NCBI GenBank assembly: GCA_019843655.1
Contig: JACDQD010000004.1
Span: forward strand, 10,354,001-10,418,000
DNA length: 64,000 nt
Reading direction: 5' to 3'
Origin: Lethocerus indicus
Lineage: Eukaryota > Arthropoda > Insecta > Hemiptera > Belostomatidae
Program-made: the position numbers and the translations under genes
The notes under the pieces: model-generated
The model's input: the letters and a program-made list of their open reading frames with translations, nothing else
What the model was told of the DNA's origin: nothing
Database searches by the model: none
Shown here: positions 1 through 15,366 of the stretch, one piece after another
Numbering within the stretch: position 1 is the first letter of the stretch
Layout of the letters: each line of letters begins with the position of its first letter

Positions 1-1783
1 TTCATTTGATTATTTTTAATGATAATTTTTGTTGTTAAGTCTTAAACCCTCGTGTCTCTTACAACCAAAGATTGACCCTGTTACCGGTGGTAGGCCGTGT
101 CCAATAATTTTAAACTATTGAACAAAATATACTGGAATTGAAAATTGCACATTTAGGGGTCTGTGCAAATAGGGTTTATTATATATGCTGAATCTGCCTT
201 TCCCCCTCCTACCCGATTGGCCATATGATAACCGGTTATCAGTCATGTAAACCGTACTTTTTTTCTGTGTTGACATTGGCTTGTTTCATAAAAGCCAATT
301 AACTCTTAAAAAGAGTATGACAGATGATTAGAATATTTGATGGCCTACCTACCGCTACATGTTTCCTTAGACCAGTTAAAATCAGACATTGCTTGACCAT
401 GGCACAACAAAAAAATTAAATAATACATTGAAGATTGTAGTGTTTAGGTAGGAATTTTCTTAATGCTTCTTATTACATACCGACAGAGTATAGCAGTTGA
501 CAATAAGATAAAAGTAACACATTTTGAAATTACAATTGGAGTGTACACCATTTCTGTTTAGAAAGCAATGAATTTTTCCTCTTGAGTTTTCTTTCTTAGT
601 CAATTGTAATTGTGATTATATGGACATTTATGTTCCAGTGAAATGTGCTAAATTAAATATAAATTCTGTGCATATGTTAAATTGGTCAATGAGCTTCAAA
701 AATGTTTCATGAAAGAAAACGGGTGGTTATTGGTTATACTATTGTAAAAAATAATAAAAATTTTTTCTTGAAGGATTTTCTGAAGCTTTAAATTACTGAT
801 ATCTTGAATAGTAGCAAGGCACAAGTTTTATCTTTTGTAAATTTATGCTGGATTTCTTGTGGCTATAGGTATTCACTTTGAAATGATTATTACACATTTC
901 CTGGAAAAAATGGGATATGCATTTACCACTGAAGTATTGAAAGATAAATAGCTTAAACTATAACCCATAGATATTAAATATTTAAAAATACTATATATTA
1001 AGTGACTCTAATATAGTTACTTATTTAAGCATTGCAGTATAAAACTACCAAAACTTCATAATTTGATAAAAGTTATATTCATTACATAGTAAAGTTGAAA
1101 GCAAAATCCTATGCACTTGTGCAAGATATGAAATATTTTCAATTATACATGACAGATTAATATGTATTTATAAAAAAAATGAACAGGGTTTTAACATATG
1201 TTACAAATTTTTGATATTTTGTTTTTTGTGTTTGATTATCAGTTCATCTTAATGTAGATTTGAGATGATATCTCGCTTGTGTTATTTGTTATTAAGAGGT
1301 TCAGTTATTGTGAATGCTGACTTAGATTTTACGCTAAGTGCTCCATAAGCATTACACATCTTTCTCCTGAACTTTTACTTAAACTTCATTATGTACAAGT
1401 GATATTAAAGAAAAATATAAATAATTAATTAGTTTGGGAATATATATATTTTCTGTTTTTATTTTTCACCATGTTATAACCCTGTTGAATTTTTCTTCTT
1501 TAAATGATCAGTTTCATTTTAACAACTGTTCAATGGACAGTGTGCCTGCAAATGTTAAAAGTTTTCACCTTGATTTTATCATTATTAAAAATTTAACACA
1601 GTTAATTTTCAAAGTTTTTTGTAACTTAATTGTGAATGTAATAATCTCGTTAATTTTTTTAACCTCTGTATAGTCGTATTTATTTAACTTTACGTCTGTA
1701 GACTTATGTGTTGTCATTTTCCGTCATTTATAGGTTTACTATAAAAAATATATATATATATATATAAATATAAATATATATAT

Positions 1784-1882
<99 letters not shown>

Positions 1883-3246
1883 ATATATATCAGTGATCAT
1901 TTTTATACCTAACATATAGGCTTGTATAGAATACATAATTAAGGATTCCTATAATTTTAATATTTATTATAAATTACTATATGAATTTTTGTGTGCTATT
2001 TATAACTGTTGCAATTACAATTTAAATTATTTATATTTAGGGAAATAAAAAGTTTATTTTTCGTTTTGGAGGGGGCTTTTTGTATGCTTTATGAAATACC
2101 ACTAGACGTAGGTTCCAGAAATAAAGTGACCCCCATTTTATTCCTCTTATTTTCTTGCTAGTCTGTTATTGTTGTCCTAAGAAAATTGTATAAAGTGAAT
2201 GCCTGCTTCGGTAGCACTAATTTTTATAACCCAATTCAGAATGGTCCCATCAATAGAATTGTAGTGGTTTCTATTTTCTGGAGGTCTACTTCTGAATGTT
2301 GAAATGTCCGCATTAGGGAAATTCACAAGATGACTGTTTAAAAATGAAGTAAGAAACTGAGGAAGGACTGCAATGTACGATTTTGTATCATTCCTAATTC
2401 TGTTCATATCATACCTCTTCCCCTTTTTTTGTACTTATCGACAAATAAATATGCTTGGCACCATATGTAACGATAATGGATGATATTGTAAAAAATGTCA
2501 ATGACACTTGTGATTAGCTTTAAAATTTTGTGTTGCGATGGATTCTTCTTGCCCCTGAATGTTGGATCATCGTTTAATTGAAAAGGGGATATAGTGTTGA
2601 TAAAATGAACTATTTTTTTGAGACAAGGTCTGTAAAGTATAAGTTATATGTAAACACAAGATGATCTAAGCTTTCCGCACTTTATAATTAAAATGTAAAT
2701 CATAGCGTCTCCACTGTGTTTTGAGGGGACTGTATAAGGTTTGGACATTTTAGAAGAATGGTTTTAAAATAAATAAAACAGCAATGCTTACTTTGTTATA
2801 AGTAGTTATTATTTATTCACCTAATTTAATCTGTTGACTTCCCAATATTAAAATTTTTATTATTCATTTATCATTTCTATTGGTATAAAAAGTTCAGTAC
2901 TGCTAAGTGACAAATGAAATTTAACTAGTTGTTCAATAGAAAAATATTCCATGCAGAGAATGCAATGATTAAACCTATGTTTATTAATTATATATTGTGT
3001 TTGCCTTATATCACCCTTTTCATAATGAATTATTCCACGGAATATGGTGAGAAATAGTTTTGACTGACCAAATCATATCTCAAAAGTTCATTTCTTTATG
3101 GATTCAAAGTATATATTTATTTTTATTGGTATATAATACATTTTTTCTATACACATATAAATTCTTGGTTTATTACACATATGTTTTTGAATACTAGATA
3201 TCACATTTTACTTATTTACTAAATACATTTTTAAAAAATTTACAAG
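1..3246. other. AT-rich non-coding stretch
   Basis: No open frame here has codon use, splice signals or protein similarity that I can support. The stretch is very AT-rich and CpG-poor, with many AATAAA-like strings, so part of it could be the 3' UTR or an intron of a gene to the left of the window, but nothing proves that. It holds one long (TA)n tract, listed separately. The bHLH gene on the minus strand ends at 3247, so its 3' UTR must lie in the right end of this stretch. Confidence 0.6.
1748..1890. repeat. (TA)n microsatellite
   Basis: About 140 bases of almost pure TA dinucleotides with a few AAA/TTT interruptions near both ends. The apparent reading frames across it are only translated TA repeat. 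Confidence 0.95.
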
Positions 3247-4684
3247 TCACCAAGGTCTCCACATTTGATCGTCATTTATATCTTGTCTTATTTTATTGTT
3301 GTCGGAGGGGCATCGAAGTTTTAAACATCTGTAAAAAAAGAAAGGTATTTTTATAGGTTATAAATGGAAAAACCCTTTTAAAACATGTAAATTGTAAATA
3401 AAAGTTAAAGAGATTAATATATTTATCGCGTAGTGGTTTTATAATTATTTTGCCTGAGCCTGGGACCCACAGGTGGACGGTTCGAATCACCCTGTATTGC
3501 ATAGACGTTAATTTCTTAGTCAGTTGTAGGGATAGTGATCGGAAAAATAAGAGCTTTATCTGTACTACAAGCGCTTGACCGCCAATTATTCTATATAAGT
3601 GACGTTTAAAATGAAACAAAATATGAATCTTTTGAGTATCGGTGTGAGTGGACAAAGTGGACTACCTTGTAGGTATGAGGAAAGCGAGTTGCCCGGTGGC
3701 CAACTTGGTCGGCAGGAGAGTGAGGTTGGTGAAACCTTCTTGGGGTGAAGAGGGGCCATCGGTGAAGAGGTAGGAGAGGAGCCTCGTTTTTGCCGTTGGC
3801 TCCAGGTTTTCGTAGGCTTCCACCATCCGTTTAACTTTGTCCGCGCATTCTTGAAACCCTTTCCTGTAGGAGCGTGATTCGTCACCCTCTTCCTTTTTCA
3901 GACTTCTCAAGTGCTCTATCGTCAATTCCAGTATGTCCGCCTTCTCCAACTTACTCGGTTTACCTTCTCGTTTTATCTGCAACAAAACAATGTCAGTTAA
4001 TTGAAATGCGAAGGGGGCGCGAAAATATGGCTTTTCTCCATTTCTCAAGATGTATAAAGTTCTGTACCAATTTTTATTTAGTCGGTCATTGAAACTGGAC
4101 GAACCAATAATGGCAATAATTAACTTACCGCCATTCTCGGGATCTGTCCTTCTAGCTTCTCCACTCAGTTGACTAGTAATGCACCTAAGCATGATTGCCG
4201 GTGGGGCATCCCATCTTCACTGTTACTGTACGGTATTGCTAATGGTAAATGTTACTAGGCAACAGGAGTGGCTTAAGTAAATAGCCAGAATACCGACAGA
4301 ACCAGGACAGACAGGATGTTTCACTGGTTAAGCTACTGAACACGGCGAAAAACCGAACTAGTCTAGACAGAAGACAGTATAACATAAATTTTCGCGAACT
4401 ACCAAATAGAAACGTTAATAATTAACGTGTTACAATTTTAAAAGTACGTTTAATTAAGATAATTTGATCTCTGTACGTAATTACACTGTTCAGTAGTATG
4501 TATACTTCTTATATATTTCTTGATTATTAAGCCATAACCTTAGTAAATATACTCATCAAGATATAATCGGAACCCGTTTTTTATATCTCACCTCTTTTCT
4601 CGCGTCTAGGACAAGTTTTTTCAGCTCTTCCAGACTGTCATTAATTCTCGCCCGTCTCTTTTTCTCCATTAACGGCTTCCTGAT
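3247..4684 (-). CDS. HES/E(spl)-type bHLH-Orange transcriptional repressor (5' partial)
   Basis: Exons on the minus strand are 4684-4592, 3976-3666 and 3328-3247, with GT-AG borders and matching phases, giving 161 residues and a stop. The frame opens mid-protein with KPLMEKKRRARIN, the proline-containing basic region that defines hairy/E(spl)/HES factors. The helix-loop-helix follows (about residues 15-57, with SKLEKADILE at 39-48), then an Orange domain at about 66-102 and a C-terminal WRPW at 158-161. In this family the bHLH binds N- and E-box DNA as a dimer, Orange selects partners, and WRPW recruits the co-repressor Groucho/TLE. The short region between Orange and WRPW (about 55 residues) suits E(spl)/HES5-like members better than hairy or deadpan. 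The start codon was not found; the conserved lead-in suggests a small upstream exon, although the in-frame ATG inside the basic region is possible. The orthologue group is not assigned. Confidence 0.9.
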
Positions 4685-7600
4685 CTATAACACGCATATC
4701 ATGTGTGTGTTTAATAAAATAATTTAAATATTTTCTCCATACTAAAAACCAATATATTATTTAATTGCGAATAAAAATACTATTCGGTATTAGTTCTTCG
4801 GCCTTATTAAAACAATGCATTTTGAGCGCGCTCCTGCGTATATTCTGTTTTGCAAAAGTGGACCATCATCGTTTCAGCTCGCACAGTATTGTGCAGTACT
4901 GCTAAACGCTTTATCGCCGATATTAGATTGCCTATTTAATTAGTGAATAGCCCCTTAGGAGGAGTGGTAAAGAAATTCAATAAGAAATCTTATTTAAAAA
5001 AAATTTTAATATTAGAACCGATCTTATGGTATTCCGCGGACAACAAATTGAAAGCCCCCGTAGGGATATGAATTTACCTTTCTTATTTCACTCGTTTTTC
5101 TTTGATGTACCGACTGCTTCGAACACATTCTCCGTACTGATTCGAAGAAGTAATGGGGGCCGAGAGGGAAACACGACTGTTGAACCGGAGAAGGTGACAC
5201 TCGGCTTATATATTTGGATGCAGAGGGGTGGAGGGGTAGTTCTCAAAAACCTACCCCCCACCATTTTGCTGGAAGGGCTCGTCAAGAGGTGGTTCCACAT
5301 TAGAGGAGGGGCGGTAGCTTCGCTACAGAAGCGCCCCGGGACAAAAAAATTCCGCGCTCCCAATTCATTGATTCCAGTATGCGTTGCACCAAGTACATTT
5401 ATATTTTATTTCAATAAATATGTACAGGAGTTTTACTATTATGGGGTGACAGGCATTTCTCTATCCAAATTTCACGCCGAGTGCATGGACGAGCTCAGCC
5501 GTATCTCGGGATCAGCACAATGATAAGTTGGGACGCCCTGCTTATAGGGCTAAACTTGCCAAGTTGAAATGGGCGTGTCACGTGGGGGAGGGGGGCTCAC
5601 TTCTCTGGCCTTAGGTGGACCAAACTCTCCAGGGTGAATGAAGGCGTCTCGCCACCCACCAATGGCAATCGCATTCGAGAAATTCAATTGTCTTTGTATA
5701 AGCTACTGAAATCGATAAATGTTTTATTTCAATTAAACTTATTATTATGAGGTTGGTACATTGATAGGCCTCATTACTATGATAATAAAAGGAGGTCTGC
5801 CAACCCCCTCAATTAATTCTCTTCTGTTTTTATTTATAATGATAAAAACAGTATGGCTCTATTAAAAAAAATCATTCTTCCTGCAACGTTTATTCTTCAT
5901 CGTAATAACAGTTATTGTCGTTTTTTATAGCTTTCAAATGTTCATTCCCCATTTATGACGGCTTATTTTACTCAATGAGAACGTTTAATAATAATTTGAT
6001 ATTTTTAACAAATGTGAAATCTTACAGGGATAGTTTTTGAGTAGGAGAAAAACCGGAACTGCGTACATTAAATAAAGACTTTCTTGTCTACACTCAGTTC
6101 AATTTTTGGTCCGTTAACCAATAAGGAGCCTAATATAATGCGACGTGTTCTTAAACGAACACAACGTAATAAGACTACGCCCTAGAAGGCCCTAGATGTC
6201 TAGGAGGCCTAAATACCTTTAAAAAAAAGGCGTTATTCCGGTTGGAGTATTCTAAATAGAGCGGATCATTCAGGCGTTGTGTTTTCTAGTGGGATGTATT
6301 CATCTTTCTAGTGATCTTTCTAACGAAATTTGAGCTTCGGATTCGGCTCACAACCGAAGAGGACCCCACTCCATCCACTTCCTACTGGTTTAATGTTTTT
6401 TTTTACATAGCGGTTCTGTACTTCGTGACAGGGTTGAAAACCACTTAGTCATATGAACATAAATGCGTTTCCACAGTCTCTATTATTTTCTTCTATCGGG
6501 GACAATTTAATTTTGTTGCGAGATTAATTTTTTGTTTGTACTGGCGGCAGAAAATCCATCATTTTCAACCTCATGTTAATTTTAGGAATTCCGATTTTAT
6601 CATGGGCTTATCTAAAGGTGGTTCGTATCCTTGGTTGGTTATATCCTGACGGCAATAGAAACATTTTTATTCCTATGGCACGACTTGGGATTTCTAGAAA
6701 TTAAGTAATATTAAATGATTCTTTGACATAGTGACAATTATGCTCTGGGACTAATAAAAACTTCGATTTTGCTAAAATCAAAAATATCCTCTACCAGTGC
6801 CACAGAGATTTCTTAATGTACGCAAGGAAAGGTGTTAGGTAGGTGCTTCATAAAGTTAGTTGACAAGACTAGGTTCTATACTTTAAGGGAATGCAACTGG
6901 CGATTGCGAGGGGTTGTAATTTATAATTAACTCCCTAATATCCCTCACATTTCGGGGAAACGAAATTATTCACTAAAGTTTCTCTAGGTGAGCCTCCCGG
7001 CCCCCTCAATGACCTCTCCCCACCGCGTTTAAGCACAGAACTAAATAGTCAAGGGGGACTCTATTTAAATATTAACATGGCCGGCCAATTACCCAAAAGT
7101 GTCGGGCATTGTACCACCGGGTGGCCGAGTGTCCATTACACCGCAGTCAATGAACAGGGCATGAATGAAAAGGGCACCTACCTGATTGGACAAAGGGCGG
7201 GACCGGCCTAGGTAAACAGGTGGCCCTTACTTCTCAATGAGAGCCCTACTCCTACTCAATGAACACCACCGCCGCCCAGGTAAACTCCTCTCACGTACTC
7301 CATACATACAACCGGCAGTAGACCCCCAGCCAAGGAGAACCGTTGGGAATGCAATGGAGAAGGGAGAGAGCGAATAGTCCGACCGGATGTTGTTATAGAG
7401 CTTTTGCGTACGCTCAATATACTCGACACGAAGAAAAATGAACCGACCTACTAAATGTAGTTAGCATGGCTCGGTATTTCGTCTTGACGAGCGGCTGAAG
7501 ACGATTCAAGGATGAATAGGCAGAAATGATTTCTATTTAATTAGGTCGTACTGTGTAATATCCCTCTCCACTCATTTGGAGCCCATATGTTGGATAAAGC

Positions 7601-9043
7601 TATACCGGTTCAGGCTTCTCCCTAATCGTACGTACATAGAGGAATCGCCCTCTCACTACACTGTTATATTGTACAGAACAATTTTAGGGCCAAAATAGGG
7701 CATGCGATAGTATTGTTATTGTTAATATTATCTCCGTCGGTAACTTACTACGACTCGATAACGAGTAAAGCAAATAATTTTAAACTTGTCATCTCCTGTT
7801 TCGATGGGGAGACCGGTGTCGGCTTTTCACCATTCTCAGTGGCATTCCATCCGTAATAGAATTTAGGAACTTATGTACGTAGGATGCCATTAGTAGTCTT
7901 GGGTGTTCAGCAAGAAAAAACCCCAAAACGATTTTTACTTTTTTTCAAATTGTATTACCTAAGCCGGACTATATCTTTCCGACGGTTATTATCATATGAA
8001 CATATTATGCGGAACCAATTCACGGAGTGGTCAGAGACGTACAAATGGGAGTCTAGAAGGGGATGTTCTAATGTGAATTTTTTCCGGCCACCGTCTTTGA
8101 GTGGCGGTGTTTCTGAAGAAGCGGTCGGTGGCCACGGTAAGGAGGGTACGCGGGGCCTCCTTAAAGGTTACTTACAAGGGCACAATGCTCGGCCCGGACA
8201 ATGGCCCATTGAGCAAGCCGGTGCCTTTACAACAAGTGAAACAGGCTGACCGACATCCCTCTAGCGGGCCCCAACGGATCTCTCCCTCAATCTCTCCTCC
8301 ACGGTTTTAATTTGATTTTATTTTACGATTGTATACGTTTTCGTCTTCCTTTTATACATTAGGGAGCTCCTTCAATCGAAGCTCGTGGATTGGTAAATTT
8401 CACAAAACAATTCTCCAGTGTTTCTTCCGTTCTGTAACCCCTCGGGAGCTTCAGCCGATAATGCCGAAGTCTAATTATATGAATTTAATTCAGGTTTTAT
8501 TTGCTGGCTTTCGTCATCTATAGCGCATTGGAGCTATTTCGTTTAAATATAAGTTACCATGCGTACAGTTATTTCAGATTTATGATTTTAGACCTGTTCT
8601 ATGGTAGGCGAGGATTAAGAATGCCATCTAATACTGCTCTGACCATAGTCACCCATCTCGGCCAATACTCTTAAGTGCCCCACTAACGTACTGATGGAAC
8701 GCTGCTAAGGATGGCGCAAAACCGGTCTAGCCTAAGGCCAAATCAGCGAGTGGCGTAAGAAGATCGTAATTTTAGGCGTTACCAAAATCCAAGACTTTCT
8801 TTCAATGCTGTATTCATCCCTGGTCTAATGGATTCACAGAATCACTTTCAAGGGGGTGCCGACATCGAGTAAACGGCCTAATTCCCACAGGGCTGTATCG
8901 GACGGTTGTCCCAGTTCTCGACACTTCCTGAGGGGATTGTTTCAAGGCAGGTTGAACGGGGGGACCTCCCTTAGACGGTGATCGTTGGAGCCGTTGGCGA
9001 TGAAGACGTTTTACCCGTCCCTTCTTTTTGTTAGGGCTTATGC
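4685..9043. other. CpG-containing gene desert upstream of the bHLH gene
   Basis: No supported gene. Base composition is more balanced than in the 18-50 kb block and CpG is common. The unfound first exon and the promoter of the bHLH gene should lie at the left end. Open frames at 5026-5523 and 7884-8249 have no recognisable domain and overlap frames on other strands, as expected by chance in a GC-richer stretch. Regulatory DNA for the bHLH gene is a reasonable guess but is not shown. Confidence 0.5.
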
Positions 9044-9044
9044 A

Positions 9045-9115
<71 letters not shown>
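9044..9115. repeat. (GA)n microsatellite
   Basis: About 70 bases of GA repeat with two AAA interruptions. A second microsatellite of a different unit starts 115 bases further on. Confidence 0.95.
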
Positions 9116-9117
<2 letters not shown>

Positions 9118-9227
9118 GTGGACGCGTCTCATTGTATTTTAAATAGGACCAAACTACAGACAGGATGCGCCACGCCTTTGGCTCAGCCCATGGGAACACC
9201 AGCCATGGCAGAAACACCGACCGTTAA

Positions 9228-11320
<2,093 letters not shown>

Positions 11321-14300
11321 CTAATATTTGCACACGATTAAACATTTTACGTACGTCACTGCAATCGTTTCATCTATTACAGAATCGGCTGCTAGTTTAG
11401 CGCCCTCTGCTGCAATTGAATCATCGTTCTTTTCGGGTTCCTTATGAGGATCACTTCCGACATTTGTCCTAGAAAAGACGAAATAATGGAAGATATGTAA
11501 AATAATTTATTGGAAAAATTAGATAAAGATGTTTGCGTTAGTTTCGCCCCATACCCAAAGCCGAAGTCTATTAGCTGGGCCGATAAAGGTTTGCTCTTCA
11601 TCGAATCCGATTCAACATTCGTAGATTTCTTTATTTCATCGAGAAATTCCTTAAGCAGATCGTCAGTCTGTTGAATATTTTGCCTGAAGTGTTTAAAAGA
11701 CTGCAGTAAATACACAAGTTAATTTGTATTTGTATTTGTAATTGTGTGCTCCGAAAGCTTTAACCCTCCTCACCGATACTAGTGCACCAGCCTAGGTTCG
11801 AATTCCGGTGACAAACATTGTTTCAATTAAATTTGTAAATTTATTTGATTTGATTTATATAAATTAAATTTAAAAATGTAAATTTGAAGTAACATTTAAT
11901 ATCCCAGTTGGAAGGCCCGTGAGGTTTTGAAATATCATAACTTTTACGATCCTAGATTACCACTCATCAGGTTTCTAGACCAGTTCCGGCTTCTCGCCAT
12001 TAGTAGCGTGCGCCGTTAGTAAATTAATGAATTATCTAAGCATGTGGGTACCCGATGGAGAATCCTGTCTACACATTAATGTCATAAATGTTATTAATAT
12101 GGTTAATATTGTATTATCATCAAAGTTTGAATGTTGCTGGCGACTGTGAAAATCCGAAGCCTGTCTAGTATAGGACACAATAAGCGAATGGTGACTGAAA
12201 TTCGCAAGGTAAATTGTTGAAATGACTTTTCAAACGGTGTGGCCACACATACACAATGGAGTATGAATATGTAGTATGGTATGTACTTTTCGGTGTCTTG
12301 TTCTAGTCGAGGAACAATGCTGGTGCTGATATTGTCGGCGCGAGATGACAAATGCTTGTTCTTCATAATCTCTTCGACGATGCGAACTGCCATCTCCTTC
12401 TCTTGCTGGATGCTGGTCATCTGCTTCTTGAGAGCTTCGATCTCTTTTTTGGCCTCGTCAAGGCGTATGTCCATAAGCTGGTTGTCCCTTAGAGCGGACG
12501 AAACGATCTTCGCGTCTCTTTGAAGAGACGTCACCTCCTTGGCCAAGTCATCGCGTTCCTGTAAAAAAAGGAAACGGGTTTAGTGCCAATTGCAATAGCC
12601 CATTTCGAATTGTTACTGCTTTTTACTACTAAAAATATATAGCATTTGGACATCGGAAAATATCAAAACATTTGAACCATAACAGCAGCCTACTGCCTGC
12701 ACTGACATCGCATTGTTACCGTCGCAGTGTGATACGTATCTATTTTAAGATAGTACTGTCTATATTACAGTGTTACAATTTAGGCATAATCACGAACAAT
12801 TCTGACTGATTTCAAATTACAACAGTTGTGATACCGTGAGAGCTTTCTGTAATTTTCTGTGAGTTGTGTCTATTTCTCTTCTGAGCTGCTGTAGCTCCAT
12901 TGTCCCTTGTATTTTGTGGCACTCTAATTTATCTTCCGCTTCTTCTTTATCCTTATCCACAGATTGCAGAGTATTTTCCAGCTCCAAACGCACCCTAGGT
13001 GAATATAAAGAACAGGATATACAAAAATACAAATATCTTTTTAAATAACTTAAATTAGAGAGATTACGGAGGAAATCATTACTTTCTATGAACGGAATCG
13101 CACCAAATAAGACAAGAATAATAATTCATGTCTTCTCGTCAAACAGTCGTACAATTTACACTACTATATTAATTTAATTTAATGGACAACACAAGAGCCA
13201 TTATGTAAATCATAAGTCTCCTAGCAAACTTCGAAAATGATGAAATTTTGTGCAATGGAATAATGACATGTTATTAAAATAATTAAATAATATTAGATCA
13301 TCAAAAACATTCTGTTGATGAAGTACTATCACTATACTGGATAGGATGTCTCCACCTTGTTACTGTTTAAAACAACGCAAAATAATACTATTCCAATGCG
13401 TTCACACAACTTACTATCCATTGTAAGTATGTAAATAAATGATAGATTATAGATTAAAGTATAATTTAGGTATTATTTATATATTCCATAGCAGTATTAT
13501 AAACGCTGACATGTTAAGAGCATCAATAGGTAATGGGCAGGCAACTTCAGAAGTAACACATTCTTTTTGCATTTATTAGCACATACTTCAAAATGAAAAT
13601 TTATTTTTTAATTTGATACACTGTATCTTAATTAAAATAAAAATTACTTCCGTAATTTCTCAACAGTCCCATGTGGTCTAGTGGCTAGGATATCTGGCTT
13701 TCACCCAGAAGGCCCGGGTTCGATTCCCGGCATGGGAAAAATTAATTTTTATTTATTAATAATAAGTGTACGGTTATTATATTGTAGATAGATTGTGTTG
13801 GAAACGAATTCCCAATATTTTATAGTATAGAAACCGAGAGCAACCAACCCGTTAGCTGCTTTAATTATTTTTTATTTGTGATGGATATAGTATAACCCCA
13901 TTGTACGTTATCTTTTGTAATATAACAATAAAAAATGTTTAAAACATACTTTCTGCGTGTTTTTTCTGGCTATAATATATTTGTTCAAATCCAGTTTCTA
14001 TGTTCTATTATATAATATGCTTTAATTACTTGTTGGATTTATCTAGTTCTTCTTTTAGAACTGTAACGGCAGCTTCAGCATCTCTCAGTTTATCCTTTAG
14101 TCTTGTTTCTGCCTCCGACTCTTGATTATGAGTTTTTCTATACAATAGTTTACTGAAAAAGGCACAACAAATCTAAGAACTCACAGTTTCGTCAGTTCCA
14201 AGTACGTAGTCATTGGAGAAAACCATTCGTCTATGATTCGTTTTATTTTGTACAATTCGTGTTCTGTATATATTATTTTGTTTTAAAATAGATATTAAAG

Positions 14301-15366
14301 CTGACCTGAAAGTGTCTTGCGGGCCTGTCGTCGAAGCAAGAAGTAGCGGGGGAGTACCACCGGCTGCGGCCTTCCATAGGGTATCCATCCACCCACCTGA
14401 ATGGCCCAACATCTCGTCATCGCAATCTCCTTCATTCGCTCCGTTCTGCAATTTTCAACCCACACAATATATTAAATAATATATTCGCTTTAACCAATGG
14501 CAAATTTTATTGCACTCAATCGCTTACATCTTTCCGACTGTCCATTTGATAACCGGTACAGCAAACGAAAAATCTGACGTTTCCTACACGCTTAAATCTA
14601 CTACTTTGTTATGACCAAAGAAGATGGATACTTTCTTGCTGTCTTACATAGCATCTTACAGACATTTGTTAGCATCTTTAGAGGTTGAAAAATAACGTTT
14701 TCTAGTATTTTAGGGTTGTTCGAAACGACGGCTGCATTACCAACCGGGTTAATATGCTTCGACACACGTGATTTCAAACTTCTTTTAATGAATGCCTGGT
14801 CAGAAATTGTATTTTACCTTATTTTTGAAGCTGGTCACTGCGATGCATATTGTTATCAGAAAAAGTAGAACTGCGTACACACTTTTTGATATCAAGTGCA
14901 CCAGCCATTGACTCCAAGATAGCTCAATAACGCCGTCGTGTACATCTAAAATTAAAAATCACTAACGTCAGAATTTCATATTCAGTACTAATAACGCAAT
15001 AGTAGTTGCAACGAAAGCTGGGTTAAGGCAGAGAAAAGGCGATACCAGTTCAGCATAGGACCAAAAAACGATGGAAGGCAGGAAAATCAAACCAGGACTA
15101 ATTTGGTTTGATGAATCGTCGTAATTCGTCGTGGAATCAGAGTTTCATTTACTCTTAAAAAACATTACGCGTGGCAAGGAAGAAAAACATTGACTTCCAA
15201 ACATTAAAAATGATTACATCATTAAAAATGGTATATATTTCTTTATTTTAATCTCAGTACAGTATTTGTATTTTAACTCACCGTCCCCCCAAGTCAGTTT
15301 CGCATCTCCGAGCGTTGCCAAAATGAAGGCAACGGTTACTGTCGCTACCTTTCTCTTCCCGATCAT
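11321..15366 (-). CDS. Signal peptide-transmembrane-coiled-coil protein, family not recognised
   Basis: Eight minus-strand exons: 15366-15282, 14945-14818, 14445-14306, 14152-14030, 12994-12835, 12558-12287, 11683-11555 and 11468-11321. All borders are GT-AG, all phases agree, and the 1185 bases give 394 residues plus stop. Residues 1-22 (MIGKRKVATVTVAF...) look like a signal peptide. A hydrophobic helix at about 50-68 (VYAVLLFLITICIAVTSF) looks like a membrane span. A Gly/Pro/Thr-rich linker follows, then a long charged heptad region (about 120-320) and an acidic tail. I do not recognise the family. The layout resembles ER-exit or ER-shaping coiled-coil membrane proteins of the TANGO1/cTAGE kind, but only in outline. 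The last codons are the least certain, because alternative GT donors lie just before the stop. A tRNA gene sits in intron 4 on the other strand. Confidence 0.8.
13667..13738 (+). tRNA. tRNA-Glu (anticodon UUC)
   Basis: Acceptor arms TCCCATG and CATGGGA pair perfectly. The A box matches (GTGGTCTAGTGGCTAGGAT), the anticodon stem is TCTGG/CCAGA around loop CTTTCAC with anticodon TTC at 13700-13702, and the T arm is CCGGGTTCGATTCCCGG. There is no intron. A T-rich run follows a few bases downstream, as expected for a Pol III stop. It lies antisense inside intron 4 of the TM-coiled-coil gene. Confidence 0.97.

Noticed and set aside
5026..5523. 165-codon open frame on the plus strand
   Set aside because: No domain, a frame on the opposite strand overlaps it, and the residue make-up is unremarkable; likely chance in a CpG-richer stretch.
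11778..11812. tRNA-like B-box string GGTTCGAATTCC
   Set aside because: No acceptor stem, A box or anticodon arm can be built around it; at most a degenerate SINE remnant.
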